Part shown: positions 6,406 through 13,044 of the stretch, in pieces
Layout of the letters: each line of letters opens with the position of its first letter
How positions within the stretch are numbered: the first letter of the stretch is position 1
NCBI GenBank assembly: GCA_002437285.1
Contig: DJOV01000101.1
Location: 1 to 17,399, forward strand
Reading direction: 5' to 3'
DNA: 17,399 nucleotides
Origin: Prevotella sp. UBA6429
GTDB lineage: Bacteria > Bacteroidota > Bacteroidia > Bacteroidales > Bacteroidaceae
Translations under genes and position numbers: made by a program
Notes under the pieces: generated by a model
The model's input: only the letters and a program-made list of their open reading frames with translations
Told to the model about the DNA's origin: nothing
Database searches by the model: none

Positions 6406-8658
6406 ATGGAAACCATTTATCTTTGCATCGTCATCTTCCTGCTCTGCCTGGCCGTGTTCGACCTCTTCGTGGGCGTGAGCAACGATGCGGTCAACTTCTT
6501 GCAGTCGGCAGTGGGAGCCCGTGTGGCCGCCTTCCGCACAGTGTTAATCATCGCATCGGTGGGCGTGGTCCTGGGTGCAGTGCTGTCCTCGGGCATGATG
6601 GACGTGGCGCGCCACGGCATCATGATGCCCGACCGATACTCGTTTCATGAGGTGATGACCATCTACCTCGCCGTCATGGTGACCGATGTGATCGTGCTCG
6701 ACGTGTTCAACACGCTCGGCATGCCCACCTCCACCACCGTCTCGCTGGTCTTCGAGCTGCTGGGCGGCACGGCCATGCTGGCCATCCTCAAGGTCATGGC
6801 CGACCCGGATCTCGACTATGGCATGCTGCTCAACTCCAACAAGGCCCTACAGGTCATCATCGCCATCTTTGTCTCGGTGGCCATCTCGTTTGTCGTCGGT
6901 ATGGTGGTGATGTGGATCAGTCGTGTGGTCTTCACCTTCAACTATAAGAAACACTCGCGCTGGGGCATCGCCGTCTTCGGCGGCATTGCCTTCACAGCCT
7001 TGAGCTACTTCATCTTCATGAAGGGCATCGGCAAGAGCCCCTATCTCGCCGAGCACATTCGCTCCTACATTGATGACAACACCAACCTGTTGTTGCTGCT
7101 CACCTTTGTGGGCTCCACCATCGTCATGGAGGTGCTCCACCTGCTGAAGGTCAACATCTTCCGCTTCACCGTGCTCATGGGCACCTTCGCCCTGGCCATG
7201 GCCTTCGCCGGCAATGACCTGGTCAACTTCATCGGCGTGCCGCTGGCCGGCCTCGACTCTTACCAGGACTACACGGCCAATGCCCACGGTGCCGGCATCG
7301 ACGGTTTCATGATGTCGTCGCTCATGGAGAGCGCCAAGACGCCGCCCTTCTATCTGCTCATCGCCGGTGTGGTGATGATCGTGGCCATGGCTACCTCGAA
7401 GAAGGCGCAAAACGTCATCAAGACCTCTGTGGACCTCGCCCGCCAGGATGAGGGCGACGAGATGTTCGGCTCCAGCCGCGCCGCGCGGGCCATTGTCCGC
7501 TTCTTCCAGAATGTCATCGAGAGTGTGGTGCGCCTCTTCCCCATAGGCTTCCGCCAGTGGATCAACGGCCGCTTCAACACTGCCGACGTGGTGCTCAAGG
7601 ACGACAAGGCTGCCTTTGACGTGGTGCGCGCCGCTGTCAACCTCGTCATCGCCTCCATGCTCATCACTTTCGGTACCAACCACAAGCTGCCGCTCTCCAC
7701 CACCTACGTCACCTTCATGGTGGCCATGGGTACGAGCCTCGCCGACCGTGCCTGGAGCCGCGAGAGCGCCGTGTTCCGCGTCACGGGTGTGCTGAGCGTC
7801 ATCGGCGGTTGGTTCATCACGGCCGGCGTGGCCTTCCTCACGTGTGCCCTCGTCTGCCTCTGCATGTGGTATGGCGGCGTGGCGGTGCAGGTGGCGTTCA
7901 TCGCCTTGGTGGTCTTCATGCTCATCCGCAGCAACCGCCAGTACAAGCGCAAGCAGGAGGCCACCAAGAGGGAGGACGACAGCTTCCGCCTGATGATGCG
8001 CACACGCGACCCTGAACTGGTGTGGGAGATGCTGCGCAACCATGTGCGCAACACCCAGTCGAAGGTGTGCCGCTTCGCCCTCGAACAGTATAACGCCGTG
8101 CTCGACGGCTTCAGCATGGAGAACGTCAAGACGCTCCGCACCAGCGACCGATCGCTGCGCAAGGAGCTCGACATACTCAAGAAGTATCGCCGTCAGGAGA
8201 TGCTCGGCCTGAAGCGGTCGCCCATGGAGATTGCCGTGGAGCGCAACACGTGGTTCCACGTGGGTGCCAATGCCGACCAGCAGTATGTCTACACGTTGCG
8301 ACGCATGCTCCAGCCCATCAAGGAGCATGTCGACAACAACTTCAATCCCGTCCCTGCCGCCTATGTGAGCGAGTATGAGCCCGTGCGGCGCAGGGTCAAC
8401 GAACTCATGAAGATGACTTGTGAGGCCATCGAGACCAACCGCTATGAGCAGTATCGCAGCGTACTGGCTGAGGCCGATATGTGCAAGGACAACCTCTCGG
8501 TGATTCGCAAGGTGCACATCAACCGCATGCAGCAGAGCCACTCCAACAAGACGATGCAGGTCGACATGGTCTACCTCAATCTCCTCCAGGAGACCCAGCA
8601 GTTGCTGAGCGTCATGCGCCACCAGCTCCGCTCGGCCAAGAAGTTCATGGAGGAGTAG
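6406..8658 (+). CDS. pit: Pit-type inorganic phosphate transporter with a PhoU-like C-terminal domain
   Basis: The 750-aa protein imports phosphate across the inner membrane (PHO4/Pit family, cation-coupled). The two inverted family signatures are visible twice: GVSNDAVNFLQSAVGARV (residues 23-40) with GMPTSTTVSLVFELLG (105-120), and FAGNDLVNFIGVPLAG (267-282) with KLPLSTTYVTFMVAMGTSLAD (427-447). Many hydrophobic segments fill residues 1 to about 515. The last 230 residues are soluble, charged and helical, containing QQYVYTLRRMLQPIKEHVDNN and LLQETQQLLSVMRHQLRSAKKF, and resemble a PhoU-like regulatory domain; that domain call is weaker than the transporter call. E. coli PitA is about 500 aa, so the tail accounts for the extra length. 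A strong Pho box precedes the gene, unlike the constitutive E. coli pitA. Confidence 0.93.
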   Translation: METIYLCIVIFLLCLAVFDLFVGVSNDAVNFLQSAVGARVAAFRTVLIIASVGVVLGAVLSSGMMDVARHGIMMPDRYSFHEVMTIYLAVMVTDVIVLDVFNTLGMPTSTTVSLVFELLGGTAMLAILKVMADPDLDYGMLLNSNKALQVIIAIFVSVAISFVVGMVVMWISRVVFTFNYKKHSRWGIAVFGGIAFTALSYFIFMKGIGKSPYLAEHIRSYIDDNTNLLLLLTFVGSTIVMEVLHLLKVNIFRFTVLMGTFALAMAFAGNDLVNFIGVPLAGLDSYQDYTANAHGAGIDGFMMSSLMESAKTPPFYLLIAGVVMIVAMATSKKAQNVIKTSVDLARQDEGDEMFGSSRAARAIVRFFQNVIESVVRLFPIGFRQWINGRFNTADVVLKDDKAAFDVVRAAVNLVIASMLITFGTNHKLPLSTTYVTFMVAMGTSLADRAWSRESAVFRVTGVLSVIGGWFITAGVAFLTCALVCLCMWYGGVAVQVAFIALVVFMLIRSNRQYKRKQEATKREDDSFRLMMRTRDPELVWEMLRNHVRNTQSKVCRFALEQYNAVLDGFSMENVKTLRTSDRSLRKELDILKKYRRQEMLGLKRSPMEIAVERNTWFHVGANADQQYVYTLRRMLQPIKEHVDNNFNPVPAAYVSEYEPVRRRVNELMKMTCEAIETNRYEQYRSVLAEADMCKDNLSVIRKVHINRMQQSHSNKTMQVDMVYLNLLQETQQLLSVMRHQLRSAKKFMEE

Positions 8659-8696
8659 GGCGAAAGGCCTTCCGTCCATGCCGTCATATTCCAAAA

Positions 8697-8736
8697 AAAG
8701 CTGATTGCCGACACATGGTGTCCGGTAATCAGCTTT
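8697..8736. terminator. Strong hairpin terminator between convergent pit and the 39-aa gene
   Basis: The left arm 8697-8714 pairs with the right arm 8718-8736 over 18 positions with one G-T pair and one bulged G around a 3-nt loop. On the minus strand the hairpin is followed by seven T residues (A-run 8693-8699), a textbook intrinsic terminator for the 39-aa gene. On the plus strand the tail is only CTTTCTC, so termination of pit is likely but weaker. Confidence 0.8.
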
Positions 8737-8786
8737 CTCATGTTGTGGCGCCCTTCACTGTTGTGGCGCCTGTCGTGTTTGCATTG

Positions 8787-8906
8787 TTATGCCTTCTTGA
8801 CATTTTTCTCGGCCAAAGCAGCGCGGCGGCTGCCCAGGATCATGGAGATTTTGCTCTCTGCCTGGCGGTTGGCCATCTCGTTCATAGTGGTGAGTTTGTC
8901 GTTCAT
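8787..8906 (-). CDS. Small protein of 39 aa, unknown function
   Basis: A complete frame begins at the ATG complementary to 8904-8906 and ends with TAA at 8787. The product starts MNDKLTTMNEMANRQAESK, continues ISMILGSRRAALAEKNVKKA, is basic overall and likely helical, and has no signal peptide or membrane segment. It is supported by a -7 box about 30 bp upstream and a strong terminator about 50 bp downstream, which together define a monocistronic transcript of about 230 nt. I do not recognise the family. The transcript could instead act as a small RNA, but open frame, promoter and terminator in the right order favour a gene. Confidence 0.6.
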   Translation of the reverse strand: MNDKLTTMNEMANRQAESKISMILGSRRAALAEKNVKKA

Positions 8907-8937
8907 GTTACAATCTTTTATCCTTAAAAAACAGTCG

Positions 8938-8945
8938 CAAAGTTA
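8938..8945 (-). promoter_or_regulatory. -7 promoter box for the 39-aa gene
   Basis: On the minus strand the sequence is TAACTTTG, a full TAnnTTTG match, identical to the box before crcB, 31 bp ahead of the start codon. No -33 TTG stands at the usual spacing. Confidence 0.6.
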
Positions 8946-9005
8946 AGCACCGCTGGCCAAAATCTTACTTTCCTTTCCCTAAAATTTTCCATCCGCCCCA
9001 TTTCC

Positions 9006-9097
9006 TTGATGTATGTCAAAATCTGCCATTGACCTATGTCAATTCGCTGTTTTTGCCGGAAAATCTACGGATGGCATCGCTCTTGATGCAGGTCAAG
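9006..9097. promoter_or_regulatory. Three TTGA-N6-TCAA dyads, Crp/Fnr-type operator candidates
   Basis: TTGATGTATGTCAA (9006-9019), TTGACCTATGTCAA (9029-9042) and CTTGATGCAGGTCAAG (9082-9097) share the pattern TTGA-N6-TCAA; the middle one has perfect 5-bp arms TTGAC/GTCAA. Centres are 23 and 54 bp apart, near two and five helical turns. The pattern matches the known operator style of Crp/Fnr regulators (FNR TTGAT-N4-ATCAA, HcpR TTGAC-N4-GTCAA). They lie between the divergent promoters of the 39-aa gene and of the 28-aa/DUF4250 genes, roughly 80 bp ahead of each predicted start. No regulator gene is in the window. Confidence 0.55.
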
Positions 9098-9133
9098 AAA
9101 TGATGCGGCTTCAGTTTTTAGGCTTTCGTTTCG

Positions 9134-9164
9134 TTGGCAGTCGCGTTATGTATTGCTACCTTTG
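9134..9164 (+). promoter_or_regulatory. Promoter for the 28-aa peptide and DUF4250 genes
   Basis: TTG (9134-9136) and TACCTTTG (9157-9164) are separated by 20 bp, a good match to the Bacteroidetes -33/-7 promoter. Transcription from here leaves an untranslated leader of about 140 nt before the ATG at 9311. Confidence 0.65.
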
Positions 9165-9310
9165 CATTCCGCTTTCAGAAGGAGCGCTTGCTGGCAACCC
9201 GGTTTTCGGGCTTCTATTGCTTTCAGGGGGTTGTGCTTTGCAGCCTTGGCCGGCGGTCTTTCTTCGACAGGCGGATACCGACAACATTATTAACGAAAGG
9301 ACAAGAAGAT
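9165..9310 (+). other. Long 5' leader before the 28-aa gene
   Basis: About 140 nt lie between the promoter and the ATG at 9311, unusually long next to the short leaders elsewhere in the window. It contains a small hairpin (CCCG/CGGG around a 5-nt loop, about 9207-9219) and a purine-rich stretch (GGACAAGAAG) just before the ATG. I cannot match it to a known riboswitch. The frame of the 28-aa gene is also open through this leader but has no ATG there. Confidence 0.35.
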
Positions 9311-9397
9311 ATGATTTACGTAGGTTTCACAGCCATTGTCATGTCCGTGCTCTGCACGATGGGCATCCTGTTTGGCAAGATTGATCTCGGCAAGTAA
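9311..9397 (+). CDS. Small hydrophobic membrane peptide of 28 aa
   Basis: The frame runs from ATG 9311 to TAA 9395-9397. The product, beginning MIYVGFTAIVMSVLCTMGILFG and ending KIDLGK, is one transmembrane helix with a charged C-terminal tail. The ATG follows a purine-rich stretch and a well-formed promoter. The frame is open upstream to 9134 without an ATG, but that part includes the promoter, so the short form is preferred. It precedes a DUF4250 gene by 102 bp. I do not recognise the family; similar one-helix peptides often act as regulators of membrane complexes, but nothing here shows a partner. Confidence 0.55.
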   Translation: MIYVGFTAIVMSVLCTMGILFGKIDLGK

Positions 9398-9416
9398 GCC
9401 GATTTCAATCTTTTTT
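9387..9416 (+). terminator. Weak hairpin plus T-run at the end of the 28-aa gene
   Basis: TCGGC (9387-9391) and GCCGA (9398-9402) form a 5-bp stem around the stop codon, and six T residues follow at 9411-9416. It may be a partial terminator or attenuator between the peptide and DUF4250; the short stem and 8-nt gap make it weak. Confidence 0.3.
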
Positions 9417-9499
9417 AGTTTCCTCCGTTTCCGTTTTCTGGGCTCGCCCGACAAAGTTTTCTGTCCGATTCCGTTTCATCCTCCCAATTCTTATCACCT

Positions 9500-9691
9500 A
9501 TGGATTATCTTCCTCATGACCCTGCCATCCTGGTTTCGAGCATCAACCTCTATCTCCGCGACGAGATATACGACACGTTGGAGTCTCTCTGCTATGCCTA
9601 CGGGCGCGACCCCGAGGAGCTGAAGGCCTATCTGCAGGCCAACGGTTACCGTTACGATGAGGCCCAGCGACAGTTTAAGGAGGGGCTATGA
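9500..9691 (+). CDS. DUF4250 domain-containing protein
   Basis: The 63-aa protein has the pattern of DUF4250: LPHDPAILVSSINLYLRDEIYDTLESLCYAYGRDPEELKAYLQANGYRYDEAQRQF, here read in three segments (DPAILVSSINLYLRDE, LESLCYAYGRDPEELKAYL, GYRYDEAQRQF). The family is 55-60 aa, widespread in Bacteroidetes and Firmicutes, and has no known function; the fold is predicted helical and cytoplasmic. The start ATG at 9500 gives the full domain. No separate promoter is visible in the 102-bp gap, so it may share the promoter at 9134-9164. Confidence 0.85.
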   Translation: MDYLPHDPAILVSSINLYLRDEIYDTLESLCYAYGRDPEELKAYLQANGYRYDEAQRQFKEGL

Positions 9692-9753
9692 ATGTGCTTC
9701 GCCAGATATGGAGGCTCTTTTCGAGGGCTGAGCGTCAGCAAGTGAGTGAGTAA
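9688..9753 (+). CDS. Possible 21-aa peptide overlapping the DUF4250 stop
   Basis: An ATGA overlap places an ATG (9688-9690) on the DUF4250 stop (9689-9691), and the frame closes with TAA at 9751. The product (MNVLRQIWRLFSRAERQQVSE) is short, basic and amphipathic. The overlap geometry is typical of coupled genes and AGGAGGGG stands just upstream, but a 21-codon frame can arise by chance, so this is a candidate only. Confidence 0.25.
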   Translation: MNVLRQIWRLFSRAERQQVSE

Positions 9754-9966
9754 GGAGGGCTATACGACCGGGCAAGGTGGCGCCATGAGCCGAAGAGAGG
9801 CCAAAGGATGGCAAAACGCAGCCTCCTCATCGTTCCTGTTTTTTGTGGTGGTAGTTTTATGCAACCCACCTGAAGGAGGCCTGATGGTCACGCTGCCCTC
9901 CGGCACCAGTCGTTTCGTCGTGACCCCTTTCTCTTCGCCGTGAAGCCAGGGGGATGGGTAGCATTT
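9754..9966. other. Intergenic stretch of about 210 bp, open on both strands, no gene assigned
   Basis: This stretch before the glmS promoter is open in one frame on each strand (65 aa on plus from 9746, 70 aa on minus from 9972), and neither product looks like a protein family. It contains two inverted repeats: GCCTCCT (9821-9827) with AGGAGGC (9874-9880), and GGTCACG (9886-9892) with CGTGACC (9919-9925). The structured, non-coding look would fit a dispersed intergenic element; this is inference, since copy number cannot be judged from one window. Confidence 0.3.
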
Positions 9967-9999
9967 TGTCACGATTGTAACAAAAACCTAATCTTTTTG

Positions 10000-10031
10000 T
10001 TGGCATTATTCAATTACTTTTTGTAATTTTG
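10000..10031 (+). promoter_or_regulatory. glmS promoter
   Basis: TTG (10000-10002) and TAATTTTG (10024-10031) with 21 bp between them form a Bacteroidetes-type promoter, 23 bp before the glmS start. The leader is too short for a glmS ribozyme. Confidence 0.75.
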
Positions 10032-10054
10032 CCACCACAAAAATTGTTACGACT

Positions 10055-11965
10055 ATGTGTGGAATAGTAGGATACATCGGGCATCGCAATGCCTATGACA
10101 TTTTGGTGAAAGGTCTTCACCGATTGGAGTACCGCGGTTACGACTCGGCCGGCGTGGCCCTCATCAACGCCGCCGACGAGCTGCATGTCTACAAGGCCAA
10201 GGGCAAGGTGAGCGACCTGGAGGCGGCTGCCGCCGGCAAGGACTGCTCGGGCACCGTGGGCATCGCCCACACCCGCTGGGCCACCCACGGTGAGCCCTCG
10301 GTGCGCAACGCCCACCCCCATGTCTCTGAGTCGGGCAACCTGGTGATTGTCCACAATGGCATCATCGAGAACTTCGCCCTGCTGCGCGACCAGCTCACTG
10401 AGCGCGGCTACCACTTCCATAGCGACACCGACACCGAGGTGCTCGTCTATCTCATCGAGTATGCGCAGCAGACCCACCACTGCCATCTGGCCGAGGCCGT
10501 GCGCCTGGCCCTGCAGAAGTGCATCGGCGCTTACGCCATCGCCGTGCTCGACCGTCGCGACCCCCACACGCTGGTGGCCGCGCGCAAGGGCTCGCCCATG
10601 GTCATCGGCATCGGGCAAGACAACAGCGAGTTTTTCATCGCCTCCGACGCTACCCCCATCGCCGAGTACACCAAGGATGTGGTCTATGTCGACGACGAGC
10701 AGATAGCCGTCTGCCGTCCCGGCCATCCGCTCCAGATCACCGACCTCAGGAACCAGCCCGTCGACGTGGCGGTCAAGCAGATCGACATGGATCTTGACAT
10801 GCTCGACAAGGGCGGCTTCCCCCACTACATGCTCAAGGAGATCTTCGACCAGCCCCATTGCCTGCGCGACTGCATGCGTGGCCGTCTCTTCGCCGAGGAC
10901 GATATGGGCGGCAACGCGGCCTACGACCCTGCCTCTGGCTATGCCGACCCCAATGTGCACAATGATGTAGTGCTCAGCGCCGTGCGCAACAACCGCGAGC
11001 GCCTGCTCTCGGCCACTCGCTTCATCATCGTGGCCTGCGGCACGTCGTGGCACGCCGGCCTCATCGGCAAGCAGCTCATCGAGCACTACTGCAAGATTCC
11101 CGTGGAGGTCGACTACGCCTCCGAGTTCCGCTATCGCGATCCGGTCATCTATCCCACCGACGTGGTGATAGCCATCTCGCAGAGCGGCGAGACCGCCGAC
11201 ACGCTGGCCGCCATCCAGTTGGCCAAGGAGCGCGGGGCCTGCATCTTCGGCATCGTCAACGCCGTAGGCTCCTCCATCGCCCGCGAGACCGACACCGGCA
11301 TCTACATACACGTCGGGCCGGAGATAGGCGTGGCCTCCACCAAGGCCTTCACCGGACAGCTCACCTGTCTCATCCTCCTGGCGCTGGCGCTCGGACACAC
11401 CAAGGGCACCATCGACGAGCGCGAGTATGTGGACATGATCCATGAGCTCAACGCCATACCCGAGAAGATTGAGGAGGTGCTCCGCCACAACGACGAGATA
11501 CAGCTCCTGGCCAAGACCTACACCTACGCCACCAACTTCCTCTACCTCGGGCGCGGCTGGAACTATCCCGTGGCGCTCGAGGGAGCCTTGAAACTCAAGG
11601 AGATATCCTACATCCACGCCGAGGGCTATCCCGCCGCCGAGATGAAGCACGGTCCCATCGCACTGGTCGACAACATGATGCCCTGTCTCTTTGTGGCCAC
11701 CCACCACAAGGGCTATGAGAAGATTATCTCCAACATGCAGGAGGTCAAGGCGCGTGGCGGACGCATCATCGCCATCGCCTCGGCACACGACGACGAGGTG
11801 CGCAAGATTGCCGATGCGGTCATCGAGATACCCGACACGCTGGCTCCCCTGGCACCGCTGCTCTCCGTCATACCCCTCCAGCTGCTCGCCTACCACATCG
11901 CCGTGGAAAAGGGGCTCAACGTCGATATGCCGCGCAACCTCGCCAAGAGTGTCACCGTGGAGTGA
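10055..11965 (+). CDS. glmS: Glutamine-fructose-6-phosphate aminotransferase (isomerizing)
   Basis: GlmS makes glucosamine-6-phosphate from fructose-6-phosphate and glutamine, the entry step to UDP-GlcNAc, peptidoglycan and lipid A. The N-terminal glutaminase domain starts MCGIVGYIGHRNA with the catalytic Cys2 and has LEYRGYDSAGVAL, GIAHTRWATHGEP and VVHNGIIEN. Two SIS sugar-isomerase domains follow, with ACGTSWHAGLIGK, AISQSGETADTLA, ASTKAFTGQL and HAEGYPAAEMKHGPIAL, and the end DMPRNLAKSVTVE is the family's invariant C terminus. At 636 aa it is about 27 aa longer than the E. coli enzyme; most of the extra length is a linker between glutaminase and SIS domains (around DDMGGNAAYDPASGYADP). 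The next gene follows after 36 bp without a visible promoter. Confidence 0.98.
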   Translation: MCGIVGYIGHRNAYDILVKGLHRLEYRGYDSAGVALINAADELHVYKAKGKVSDLEAAAAGKDCSGTVGIAHTRWATHGEPSVRNAHPHVSESGNLVIVHNGIIENFALLRDQLTERGYHFHSDTDTEVLVYLIEYAQQTHHCHLAEAVRLALQKCIGAYAIAVLDRRDPHTLVAARKGSPMVIGIGQDNSEFFIASDATPIAEYTKDVVYVDDEQIAVCRPGHPLQITDLRNQPVDVAVKQIDMDLDMLDKGGFPHYMLKEIFDQPHCLRDCMRGRLFAEDDMGGNAAYDPASGYADPNVHNDVVLSAVRNNRERLLSATRFIIVACGTSWHAGLIGKQLIEHYCKIPVEVDYASEFRYRDPVIYPTDVVIAISQSGETADTLAAIQLAKERGACIFGIVNAVGSSIARETDTGIYIHVGPEIGVASTKAFTGQLTCLILLALALGHTKGTIDEREYVDMIHELNAIPEKIEEVLRHNDEIQLLAKTYTYATNFLYLGRGWNYPVALEGALKLKEISYIHAEGYPAAEMKHGPIALVDNMMPCLFVATHHKGYEKIISNMQEVKARGGRIIAIASAHDDEVRKIADAVIEIPDTLAPLAPLLSVIPLQLLAYHIAVEKGLNVDMPRNLAKSVTVE

Positions 11966-12001
11966 TGCGACAGTACGAAATCATACCAAACCATCCTGAA
12001 T

Positions 12002-12949
12002 ATGAACTATTTTATTATCATAAACGACGCTCAGCAAGGACCGTTCTCCGTCGCTGAGCTGCAACAGCGAGGCATCAGCTCTGAGACGCTGGTGTGGGCT
12101 GAGGGCATGGCCGAGTGGACACCCGCATGGCAGGTCGAAGAACTTCGCCCCCTCTTCTACAAGCAGACGGCTGGCGCTGCGGTGCCGCCCCCTCCCCCCA
12201 TTGGCCATGGAGCCGGCGCGCAGGAGGCCCAGCCCGGTGCACCGGTGCCGCCGCAGGCACCGCCAGCGGGCGACAGCGCAGTGCAGGACCAGGCCGCCCC
12301 GACGCTGGCCAAGCCGCGCCGCAACGGGCGCTGGGCCATCATCGTGCTGGTGGTCGTGGCCGCTGTGCTGGCCTTCACCAATCCCTCGGAGAGGGCACAC
12401 AAGCGGGCCATCCTCTCCAATATCACCAATGGCATCAGCCAGCTGACCACCAATGGTGACAACTCGGTCTTCGCACAGGGCTTGGGAGCCATCGGAAGCA
12501 TGTTTGCCAATGGTGTGGTGCAGGTGGTGCTCGACCAAAACCTGGAATATCACAACTATCTGTTCTTCTCCACCACCACGCTCCGCATCGGTGGTGAGGA
12601 CGTGCGCGCATCGTTTGGCATCCTCGGCAACGTGTTCACAGCCGATGAGAATGAGGTGGCCCGTGACTTGGAGAAGGCTATCTCTCATGACGAAAGCAGC
12701 GACGGTGCGGCATCATCGGATGCCGCAGACGACGATACCGCTCAGAATCCCGACCAGGATGTGCAGGTGCAGAGCCATGAGCAAGACACCACGCTGACCG
12801 ACGGAACCGGACGTGCCATCGGGCGCGCCGCGGTGAAGGTGGTGACCAAGACGTTCAAGCAGAAGGTGAACGAAGCCACCGACAGCACCACGTCGAGTGC
12901 CATCGGGCAGGTCATCGACGAGATAGAGAAGATGCTCGGGGTGAACTGA
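12002..12949 (+). CDS. GYF_2 (DUF4339) domain membrane protein
   Basis: The 315-aa protein begins with a GYF_2/DUF4339 domain (residues 1-52: YFIIINDAQQGPFSVAELQQ followed by VWAEGMAEWTPAWQVEEL), a presumed protein-interaction module that binds proline-rich or membrane partners. Residues 60-105 are a Pro/Ala/Gln-rich linker, residues 111-126 a single transmembrane helix (WAIIVLVVVAAVLAFT), and the remainder is a domain with NPSERAHKRAI, HNYLFFSTTTL and RASFGILGNVFT, followed by an acidic Ser/Asp-rich stretch and a helical C terminus. The second half resembles a conserved unit of Bacteroidetes membrane proteins of unknown role. No signal peptide; the GYF_2 domain is predicted cytoplasmic. It may be cotranscribed with glmS (36-bp gap), but a functional link is not evident. 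Confidence 0.8.
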   Translation: MNYFIIINDAQQGPFSVAELQQRGISSETLVWAEGMAEWTPAWQVEELRPLFYKQTAGAAVPPPPPIGHGAGAQEAQPGAPVPPQAPPAGDSAVQDQAAPTLAKPRRNGRWAIIVLVVVAAVLAFTNPSERAHKRAILSNITNGISQLTTNGDNSVFAQGLGAIGSMFANGVVQVVLDQNLEYHNYLFFSTTTLRIGGEDVRASFGILGNVFTADENEVARDLEKAISHDESSDGAASSDAADDDTAQNPDQDVQVQSHEQDTTLTDGTGRAIGRAAVKVVTKTFKQKVNEATDSTTSSAIGQVIDEIEKMLGVN

Positions 12950-12968
12950 CGCGCGCCCGCCATAAGAG

Positions 12969-13013
12969 ACGACCGGGATGCCTCTCCCTTTGGATGGGAG
13001 GCGTCCCGGTCGT
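12969..13013. terminator. Bidirectional terminator hairpin between convergent genes
   Basis: ACGACCGGGATGCCTC (12969-12984) pairs with GAGGCGTCCCGGTCGT (12998-13013) over 16 bp with one G-T pair and a 13-nt loop. It lies 19 bp after the GYF_2 gene and 31 bp from the stop of the leftward gene. The flanking T-tracts are weak (TTTGCG on plus), but stem strength and position support a shared terminator. Confidence 0.8.
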
Positions 13014-13044
13014 TTGCGTTGTTTGGATGTAGGGGCGTGGGTGC

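Noticed and set aside
8741..8770. 12-bp direct repeat TGTTGTGGCGCC (8741 and 8759)
   Set aside because: Only two copies 18 bp apart in a terminator-proximal gap, with no further structure; likely a small local duplication.
8909..8916. Single TTGTAAC on the minus strand in the leader of the 39-aa gene as a Pho site
   Set aside because: It is one isolated unit located downstream of the -7 box, without an 11-bp partner.
9013..9384. 123-aa plus-strand ORF across the divergent regulatory region
   Set aside because: It runs over the operator dyads and the promoter and overlaps the better supported 28-aa gene in another frame; its sequence resembles no family.
9746..9943. 65-aa plus-strand ORF and the 70-aa ORF on the opposite strand (9760-9972)
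   Set aside because: Neither has a promoter at a fitting position, a recognisable family or a convincing composition, and they cover the same sequence in opposite directions.
9967..9981. TGTCAC and TGTAAC before glmS as a third Pho box
   Set aside because: The two cores are 9 bp apart, not 11, there is no third unit in phase, and they lie more than 40 bp from the -7 box. glmS also has a normal -33/-7 promoter.
9754..10054. glmS ribozyme or riboswitch before glmS
   Set aside because: The promoter lies 23 bp before the start codon, so the transcript leader is too short, and the ribozyme is known from Firmicutes-type glmS, not from Bacteroidales.
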